This document shows, piece after piece, positions 57,073-64,000 of a stretch of DNA of 64,000 nucleotides (positions are counted from its first letter, which is position 1; each line of letters starts with the position of its first letter). Made by a program: the position numbers and the translations under genes. The notes beneath the pieces were generated by a model, which did not search any database, was not told where the DNA came from, and saw only the letters and a list, made by a program, of their open reading frames with translations. Source of the stretch: Liolophura sinensis (lineage: Eukaryota > Mollusca > Polyplacophora > Chitonida > Chitonidae); NCBI RefSeq assembly GCF_032854445.1, contig NC_088295.1:61239249-61303248 (forward strand), in the 5' to 3' direction.

Positions 57073-57874
57073 TATCTGAGTAGACTGGAGACAAACAGAT
57101 TTCCGATAGCATGTATCAATGTTTTGAGAAAACACTATTTATCATTTACAGATTTCCCTAATTAAGTTGTTGGACAAGATTTTACATTCAAGTTGTTTGC
57201 GTTCGTCAATCATAAATTAAGGGAAAGAACAAAAAAACAGCATCATGAGAACATCATTAAGACCATCTTTAAAACACCTGCAACCTTTTTGGTTTTTATT
57301 TACTTTTCCATGAGTTTAAATGCTGTCAGATGTTTAGATTGTACATGTAAGTGGGCTTTATGGGCCCTATTGATAATATTGACAACGTCCCACAAATTGT
57401 CTCCACCAGATCTGAATTCAAACTTGTAAAGTTTACCAATGTAATGTAGACATGTAATTCATTGTTTTTAATAATTCCCCAAGGTCCGTAGGATGATGGA
57501 GGTGACGTACATAATGAACATGGTTCGGAAAATGCAAGTTGACTGTATGTAATTCAATCCAGAGTATGTATATAAAAAAAGATATATTCTGTTACGATTA
57601 GACCTTTAATTGTTTCCATATTGTGGTGTATATTTATGTTTCTTTTAGTATTTAATAATCAGTCAGAAAAGCATTCTTACTCCAGGCATATGTGGCGTTT
57701 AGAAGTGAACAGACAAAAAATGGCCCATGCTAGTAGGGGAATATAGAGGATTTAACGCGGTTTGTCTGTCATTTAGGTATATAATACATAAGGTCTGACC
57801 GTCTCTGAGGCGACGGAGTCGGTCCTTAATTGGTTTATTCATTTTTATCTGCTTCCGCCATTTGTCGTTGTTCC

Positions 57875-59210
57875 CAGCATATTTCTACTGCAGTAGGGAA
57901 AAGGGTTAGAAACTGTGGACCACACTCGCACAATGGAAGGCGCAGACTGGCGCCACAAACTTCAATTTGGACTGTGGATAAAAGCATATCTCGCCTTAAG
58001 CTAATCTGGTTGTGATCGAAACTTGGACTTGGCGAAGCTGTCAACTGTAAAGATGAACACAAAACACCTTGTATATAGCTGACTAATTTTTCTAGTGCTG
58101 ATTCATCGTCTGTACAACGGAGAATTATCCAAGCTGATCTCTTCAGCCTTCAGCCAAATCTGACCAAATTTGAGCAAATTGCTGGGAGCAGTTTTTCACT
58201 ACTTCAAGAATGACGTCTTTGAACAAGATAACTACAATGTCATGTTCTTTATATAGATATTTAGACAACTTCCAAACAGGGCACAATCAATCAGTTCTGA
58301 CGTTGTCGCTTTGTAAGTCAGCCCTTCAAACCTTGTCTCAAAAAGTTACAACAAATATGATTCGCAAATATTTTTAAGTGTTTGAAAGCTCTCTCAGTAA
58401 AACCAAAGGGCGTGGCAAGGGCCATCTGTAGACATCATCTGTTCTCTTTGGTAAGATCAGTCTCTGTCTATATGCAAATGAGATAAATTTACAATTTCTT
58501 AATAATGACTGATTATTGAACTAATGGTATATGGCGCTGGAGAAAATAGAGACTCATTGTTGTGTTTATCACGAAAACGTATCGTCACGTTCTATTCAGC
58601 CTGTTCTTAACGGAATAGTACACCTTTATCCAAAGAACCTCAAGATGTTTTAACCACTATTTATTACATCAACACAACACAACACCTGTTTCGACTGTAG
58701 CCTTCTTCCATCGACTCGTGGCCTTATTACAGTGGGCGAGGTTAACGCTTCTCTTAAATTTCTTCTTTTGAAAGTTGTTTACGAAATTTATTTCAGACCA
58801 ATAATGCCTATCCAGCGGCCTGACGCTGTTGTTTATCAAGACCTGCTGAAAGAGGCAATGTTTCTTCTAAACAAGTTGATCACCCATGACGAACTCTAGT
58901 TTGCTTAATTGAAGTTTAAACCAATGGTATTTAAATGTATCCCATAAAACATAGTTTCGTTTAGTGATACCTTATCCTCTGCGCCAATCCTACTTGAACA
59001 AAGATAAAAGTTGGAACCAGCTGATGATAGTGCCACCCGGTAATATTTGACCAGGAAGAAAATTGAGTTAAGCTAATGGTGAGCTAATTTAATATTTACC
59101 AATGCACGGACGGGACAAAGGATTGGTAACCACATTTGCAATGTTTTAGATGAATGGTTGTACAGGATGAAAAGTGTACGTCATTAATCTGTAGTAACAG
59201 TAGTAATGTC
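57875..59210. other. Unassigned DNA
   Basis: No recognised repeat and no frame with a known domain. Opposing frames of 61 and 75 codons at 57830-58062 overlap each other. Confidence 0.4.
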
Positions 59211-59230
59211 ATTCATGCCGTTTTGTCCAA

Positions 59231-59273
59231 CCACCCCCCCCCCCCCCTCCTCCACCACCCCACCCCACCCCAC
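59231..59273 (+). repeat. C-rich simple repeat
   Basis: A run of about 17 C followed by 'tcctccaccaccccacccca' type text. The opposite strand is a purine/G run that yields the glycine- and tryptophan-rich end of a chance frame (59213-59485). Confidence 0.92.
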
Positions 59274-59727
59274 CACTGAATTCCTGGTAAATGCAGAAGT
59301 AGGTTATGGATGTTTTGCGGGCTTGATCTAGGGAACACCGAAAAGCTTTCAGAATTCCGGACATAGGCTGCTTTGTTATTTGCTCCATTTGGTCTAGCGT
59401 TTGGGGATATGGTTGACAATTTGCAGCTGATATTATATATCGAGTTCCTAGCGATTTCCCTGGAGTAATTGATTTGATGCATCATACAGATATGCGTAAT
59501 TAAACAATTGATGAGAAGCAGTGATTTTTACGTAAAAATTTTTGCCGTTGATTCCTATCTCTTTTAATCAGTAACTGAATCAGTTATGAATAGTTTTCTG
59601 AATCAAGATCCCGTGTGGTAAAAAGTTACACAATGTTCCGATTACTCAGCGACCACTTGAACGATTGAAAGCGTACTCCGGTATATGGATTTAACGGCGT
59701 GTGTTGATATACAAGATAAAACACTGA

Positions 59728-59925
59728 TTTATTTATTTATTTATTTGGTGTTTTATGCCGTTCTCAAGAATATTTAACTTATGGGATGGCGGCCAGCATT
59801 ATGAAGGCAGACAACCGGGCTGAGCGGTTAACCAGCATGAGCTGGTCTTGAACTTACAGCTGTCGCATTGGTGAAAGGCTGCTGTGTCGTTACGCTGCCT
59901 AAGCGACTGAGCCACGGAGGACCTC
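59728..59925 (-). mobile_element. SINE-A, internally deleted
   Basis: 'atttatttatttatttggtg', 'ttttatgccgttctcaagaa', 'gatggcggccagcattatga' then a jump to 'aaccagcatgagctgg', 'acagctgtcgcattggtgaa' and the head 'aagcgactgagccacggagg'. The roughly 60-base middle part with the 'cccacgaccatccgcagg' text is missing, while the head and tail are kept. Confidence 0.92.
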
Positions 59926-60010
59926 TTTTCATTTTTAAAAAATGAATGAGGAAAATTTCAATTTACAGACAGAAAAAAAAACAACAAGAAGTAAAACGTC
60001 CTTCACCCTA

Positions 60011-60307
60011 GACCTTCTTTTCCACCATGACAATGCGACACCACACACAGCTGTTTTGACACGAGATTTCCGGCACAATACGGATATATTGACGTCATGA
60101 GGAGACCATGGGGAACAACTGACCTCCTCCCATCAAACAGGTATGGAAGTATGTGAGACGTCAACCTCAGAAGGTTCAAGAACTGGGCGCCATGTTGGTA
60201 CAATATGGCGCAGGCTGCTTAATGCTGTGTTCACGGGTGTCAGGCAGTCAATGAGATAAAGTTGTCTTGCTGTTGTGAGAGCGAGATGGGGGCATACGAC
60301 GTACTGA
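60011..60307 (+). pseudogene. Tc1-like (DDE) transposase, C-terminal remnant
   Basis: Three pieces read as the end of a Tc1-type transposase, the enzyme that cuts and inserts Tc1/mariner transposons. Piece 1 (60011-60097) gives DLLFHHDNATPHTAVLTRDF, the region of the second catalytic Asp (motif DNAxPHTA). Piece 2 (60141-60205), in another frame, gives 'VWKYVRRQPQKVQELGAMLV'. Piece 3 (60206-60307), back in the first frame, gives 'WRRLLNAVFTGVRQSMR', a stop, then 'SCLAVVRARWGHTTY' and a stop, like the usual C-terminus. At least two frameshifts and two internal stops break it. The N-terminal DNA-binding part, the first Asp and the final acidic residue stretch are not visible. The 90-codon minus-strand frame (60133-60405) is its shadow. 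Confidence 0.88.
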
Positions 60308-60589
60308 ACAAGCCCTGAGCTATCGCACATTGAGACCACAATTACCCCAAGACAATGCTCAATCCGGCTTCTGTGGGTTGTTTTATACATGTTATATTTA
60401 TTCACACTTTATGTAAACCCTGGTCGCATTAAATCAAAACTCAGTGCATATTCATATCTTGACATTCTCAGATCAATGCAGAATGATACGCTATTTCTGA
60501 AATAATGTGTCTTGTTGCATGTTTTCTAGAATGGTAAACAGGTGACTGACTAACTGGTGACATCTAATAAACTGTAATTAACAACTCTG

Positions 60590-61115
60590 CATTTTCGTTT
60601 ACCTAATTCTGTTTCAGTCATTGTGCTGAGCGTTTACATTAACAGTTACTATAAAACCCTTACTGAGCTTAATTGAGAAGAGTGTCGTATAACACCGGTT
60701 GCGTTAGACCATTTTAGACAATTGGGTTTACTTTCTTTGCTATTTATCTTTATTTTCTATTCATTTTTACTTCTGGTCGGCACATTGGCATACTCTGCTG
60801 AATATTCTTGCTTTAATGCAGGGGAGTCTAAGTTGCCACCTTTTAAGTTTTGGATGAACAATTAAAATTTAACTAACAACGTCAAATTTACATCAGACAG
60901 TCGTGCCTGTTCTAGAACACTGATGTATTCTTCTGAACATGTATGCTTTCAAATGCTACCTTTTAAGCCTTCACATGAACAGTTATAAATATACCCTAAC
61001 AGCGGTAAGTTAACAAGAGATCGGAATTCATGGTTACATGCGGTCAATTGCTAACAATCGTATTGTCGTCGCTGATATACCTTTACTCTCCACCCTGACG
61101 TTTTCTGTACTCTAA
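60590..61115 (+). repeat. Module D, two forward units
   Basis: Unit 1: 'tttacattaacagttactat', 'aaaacccttactgagctta', 'acaccggttgcgttagacca'. Unit 2: 'aacagttataaatatacc', 'taacagcggtaagttaac', 'tacctttactctccaccctg'. Unit length is about 350 bases, as at 46.6-47.1 kb. Confidence 0.72.
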
Positions 61116-61218
61116 TGTGTTTTCATTTATACCTAAAGGAGATAAAATCCTTTGTAATTGTTGAGAACACAAAAACCTTTATCTGTGTTTTCAGCTAACA
61201 GGACATTATTCAGAAGAT

Positions 61219-61466
61219 ACTGCAGGCACTGATTGGTTAGTGCTAAACAGTGTCTCTCGCACGGGCACAGATATTCACATACTGCAGGCACTGACTGGTT
61301 AGTGCTAAACAGTGTCTCTCGCACGGGCACAGATATTCACATACTGCAGGCACTGACTGGTTAGTGCTAAACAGTGTCTCTCGCATGGGCACAGATATTC
61401 ACATACTGCAGGCACTGATTGGTTAGTGCTAAACAGTGTCTCTCGCACGGGCACAGATATTCGCCA
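61219..61466. repeat. 62-bp tandem repeat, 4 copies
   Basis: Units start at 61219, 61281, 61343 and 61405, each with 'actgcaggcactga', 'tggttagtgctaaacagtg', 'tctctcgcacgggcacagat' and 'attcacat'. Only a handful of differences exist (for example 'gactgg' versus 'gattgg', and 'gcatggg' once), so the array is young. The unit length shifts frame at every copy. Two overlapping minus-strand frames across it (61133-61499) are by-products. Confidence 0.96.
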
Positions 61467-61469
61467 CAA

Positions 61470-62895
61470 AGATTCATCTCTGCTTATAGACTTTTCCATT
61501 CGCTTTCTTTTACTATTATCCTGTGCAAATTATAGGAGTTTGGAGGACACAAACGTTAAACATTTCTGTCAGTCTTCGGACAACTGTTATGCTAAATTTT
61601 ATTTCTTAAACAAATGTGGGCAATAAATGTGCTTATCACAGCTCTAACAGATATCTAATATTCCATTAGAAATATATTCCTTAATTGTAAGTAAGTGGGA
61701 CAGTCAGTGACGTTTGATTGTATCTCGGAATCCATAAAGACATCTATAAAAATTTCTACAATTTTTCAACTCCTAAAATTAAATATGGCGCATACTAATA
61801 GAAAATACCTCTTTCGGCTATATCACATGTCTTTACTTTTTGATAATACTTTTTAAGATAATTAGGTGCATTTTTAGTGTTCCTAAGATGAACGTCCAAG
61901 TAATTAAGACAAAATGGGCTTTGTTACCAATAGTGTATATTGCAATATAATATCCCATTTAGGTTGAAATACATGTAAAAGTATCGTACTATAACATGCA
62001 TCTGTAACATGCATGCTAATGTAGTGTCAAATGTCAAATCAAAGAACTTGTAGAGCCTCGTGCCGTGTAACTTAGAGCACCGTACAATGGCCTTCAAAGA
62101 TGTAGCTTTAAATCTCTCTTGCAAGGAATTAATGGCGTTCTGGAAAAATAATGAAGCCGATATTACCAGATGTTCTCGTGGATCGTTTATACATGTTGTT
62201 ATACAGTTTGGATTCTAGGTACATGTAGTGGCATAACATGTTCTCAACACAGCTGAGCGGTCGACAGTCGTACTTGGTCCACGAATAAAGTTGTCCAAAC
62301 GAAATAATTACGAAAAAGGGCGTAGCAATTAAATAATGACCTATCTCTGTTCGAAGCTATAGGTGTATTTCACTAGCCACTATGCGAATGTTTAAAAAAT
62401 GATATATTTTATCGAAGTATATGTAGCCGGAGACCTTGCACTTCTATAGTATTACATTTCATTTTTTCGGGATATTTAAAATATAACACGACAGTTAATT
62501 ATATTATCAATTATTTACTGCTGAGGTGTGTTCATGTTGAAGTCATCTGATCATTACGAATGCTGACTTCCAGTCACGCACAAGCCAGTTCAGGGGTTAT
62601 TGTGCTGTAGATGCTGAGACATCCACAGTTTATAACGAACTGTTCAAACCTGGAATGCATATTACTGTCCAATGTCCAATTTTATCATGCCACTGGGATA
62701 ATCCAAATACAGAACATTCATGTACCAAGATTAATTAACATTTTGCTCGAATTTGTTTCAAAACTTTAAGAAAGTCATTTTGTTTACTTCACATCATAAA
62801 TTACCAGCAATTGAGCATAGGACAAATACGCTTACGTTACCGGTGGTTTTAAAACCATACACGGCCTGCTTTATTGCTCTTCTGTAGCTTCTGTG
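61470..62895. other. Unassigned DNA with short traces of duplication
   Basis: Mostly unassigned. 'gtgtatttcactagccacta' near 62366 matches 44.17 kb, and 'gatgctgagacatccacagt' near 62610 matches 52.34 kb, so parts of the duplicated flanks are present. No gene seen. Confidence 0.5.
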
Positions 62896-62899
62896 TGCA

Positions 62900-63245
62900 C
62901 AGACTTCATTTGATCATCGTCTAAAATAAATATGAGGTCAACATTTCACTTTCCAGTATGAACAGGAATAGACCATGGCATTAAATTCTTGACATTTTGG
63001 GGTAGCCTAACCACTGACAGGAGTCATCTGCCCCTCGGTTTTGTGACCTTATTGGCAGCTAAGTGTCAGACAGTGGAGAACTTCCTGACATCTCTCCATT
63101 TCTGAATCACTGGTTGTCCAAACTGGCAAGAATCATAACAACTCTCATTGATCCATTCTTGAGAAGAAAACATCCCGAGAAGAGAAGTCATATCAAAGCA
63201 TATTAGTTAAATGGGACATATCCTGGAATAGTGTCGTTATCACCA
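62900..63245 (+). repeat. Module A, copy 16
   Basis: 'gaggtcaacatttcactttc', 'atagaccatggcattaaatt', 'cttgacattttggggtagcc', 'ggcagctaagtgtcagacag' and 'ctgacatctctccatttctg' match 51.63-51.87 kb. Confidence 0.85.
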
Positions 63246-63663
63246 TAGTTTGTATCAACACTGGAAATTTACTTGAATGTGGCCTAAGATACATGTTCGT
63301 TATTCTGATATTTTCAGCCATCATCCCATCATGTTGACAGAATTGCAACTAAAACAACACCATGAATTCGGTGACGCCAATATTATACCAGTAATTCTCT
63401 TGAAAAGTATCGTTAGAAAATTAGAAAAATGTTTTCCATTTACTCTTACTAGTCAGCTTAGGGACAAAATATGCCTGTTACAATGAATAGGTCTTACCAT
63501 TTATTTACATTTATATGATTGCATTGTTTTAAGGTGTACTCATGAATATAATACGATGGCAGCAAGAATTATAGTGCAAAGGTGTTATGGATACGAGACT
63601 ATAATTAACCCAGCAGATATACTATAGTCTCTCCCTGTTGGAACAAAAGCTACAGGTAAATAA

Positions 63664-63821
63664 TTTATTTATTTATTTATTTATTGGATTGGTGTTTTAC
63701 GCCGTACTCAAGAATATTTCACTTATACGACGGCGGCCAGCGTTATGGTGGGAGGAAACCAGGCAGAGCCCGGGGGAAACCCACGACCATCCGCAGGTTG
63801 CTGCAGGCCTTCCCACTAAAT
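63664..63821 (-). mobile_element. SINE-A, 5'-truncated with 8-bp target duplication
   Basis: The + strand shows TTTA repeats, 'gattggtgttttacgccgta', 'ctcaagaatatttcacttat', 'acgacggcggccagcgttat', 'gagcccgggggaaacccacg' and 'accatccgcaggttgctg', then stops at 'ggccttcccacta'. 'gtaaataa' lies on both sides (63656 and 63822), so the truncation happened at insertion. It is among the least decayed SINE-A copies in the window. Confidence 0.95.
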
Positions 63822-63829
63822 GTAAATAA

Positions 63830-64000
63830 GGATATCCCAATAAACATTACGTAATTCCATGCAAAGTCAAAAGTCCGCATAGAATTCATTCTGTTCTGAT
63901 ACCAAAATGCCATATTCACAATGGAAAAAACAAACCTTAGTTCAGATTAGGTTCAGCTTTATTTTGCAAGGCTGTGATGATTACCTGTTTCGCAGTGTGC
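63830..64000 (+). repeat. Duplicated flank running off the window
   Basis: 'ccaataaacatta', 'attcattctgttctgatacc' and 'ctttattttgcaaggctgtg' match 52.09-52.29 kb. Homology is still present at base 64000, so the duplicated unit continues to the right. Confidence 0.8.

Larger units (their letters stand above)
54533..57870 (+). repeat. Module C, copy 3 (expanded by insertions)
   Basis: Same order of landmarks as 46.1 and 49.9 kb: 'accgcagtgatgtaaaatg' (54536), 'gattcgatatcgtcttggtc', 'gaatcgattgatctgcat' (55910), 'aggctctattaaaccttaga' (56400), 'cttgggtataattgtgatca', 'ttcgtagaggaatgtcggc', 'catgtaattcattg', 'atttaataatcagtcag', 'ctgaggcgacggagtcgg'. The segment around 54.77-54.90 kb is doubled at 54.92-55.0 kb. 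Element F (55.0-55.84) and a SINE-A (56803-57072) are later insertions. Confidence 0.85.

Noticed and set aside
60133-60405. 90-codon minus-strand frame
   Set aside because: It is antisense to the Tc1-like transposase remnant on the + strand.
61133-61499. Overlapping minus-strand frames with a repeated Cys-rich peptide
   Set aside because: They come from the 62-bp tandem array, whose unit length shifts frame in every copy.
1-64000. CRISPR array, bacterial operon or phage module
   Set aside because: The small tandem arrays have no unique spacers of even length. The tRNA-derived SINEs, absence of long frames and AT-rich repeats indicate animal nuclear DNA.

Overview
This is a 64 kb stretch of AT-rich animal nuclear DNA. 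I found no protein-coding gene, rRNA or free-standing tRNA that I can support with confidence. Open frames are short (the longest is 132 codons), and most lie inside repeats. The repeats themselves point to a lophotrochozoan, most likely a mollusc or a relative such as a brachiopod. They include tRNA-derived SINEs with TTTA-type tails, SINEs with a conserved core beginning near 'cttggcgttcagcat', and tails ending in 'cactcactca'. The species call is an inference from repeat style only.

The main architecture is a set of old, diverged, co-oriented duplications. I name the recurring modules A (about 0.6 kb, about 16 copies), B (up to 1.5 kb, about 8 full or partial copies), R, G, C, F and D. From 3.1 to 6.5 kb one B block is duplicated in tandem. 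From 9.2 to 30.4 kb the order B-R-A-A-B-G-A-A-B(fragment)-A-A-B-G-R-A-A repeats with offsets of about 7.1-7.5 kb and about 15-16 kb. From 35 to 45 kb an A-B block of about 5.3-5.6 kb is duplicated. From 46 to 64 kb a C block, the A module and their flanks are repeated two or three times; the last copy runs off the right edge. All A and B copies lie on the + strand, as expected for tandem duplication and not for scattered transposition. None keeps an open frame across copies.

Younger mobile elements sit on this background and can be dated against it, because one paralogous copy often has the insertion and another has the empty site. They are: (i) a fold-back element of about 0.8 kb with inverted arms of about 250 bp, three copies (F); (ii) a 1.3 kb non-autonomous hAT-like element; (iii) SINE-A, many copies; (iv) SINE-B, four full or near-full copies and one core-deleted copy; (v) SINE-C, mostly ancestral and shared by the duplicates; (vi) a decayed Tc1-like transposase at 60.0-60.3 kb.

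Small tandem arrays occur at 1.9 kb (25-bp unit), 5.6 kb (46-bp), 39.3 kb (21-bp), 47.6 kb (16-bp) and 61.2 kb (62-bp). Poly-C tracts occur at 43.0 and 59.2 kb. The stretches near 0-1.8, 6.5-8, 30.4-31.7, 32.1-34.4 and 57.9-59.7 kb appear single-copy and hold nothing I can name.
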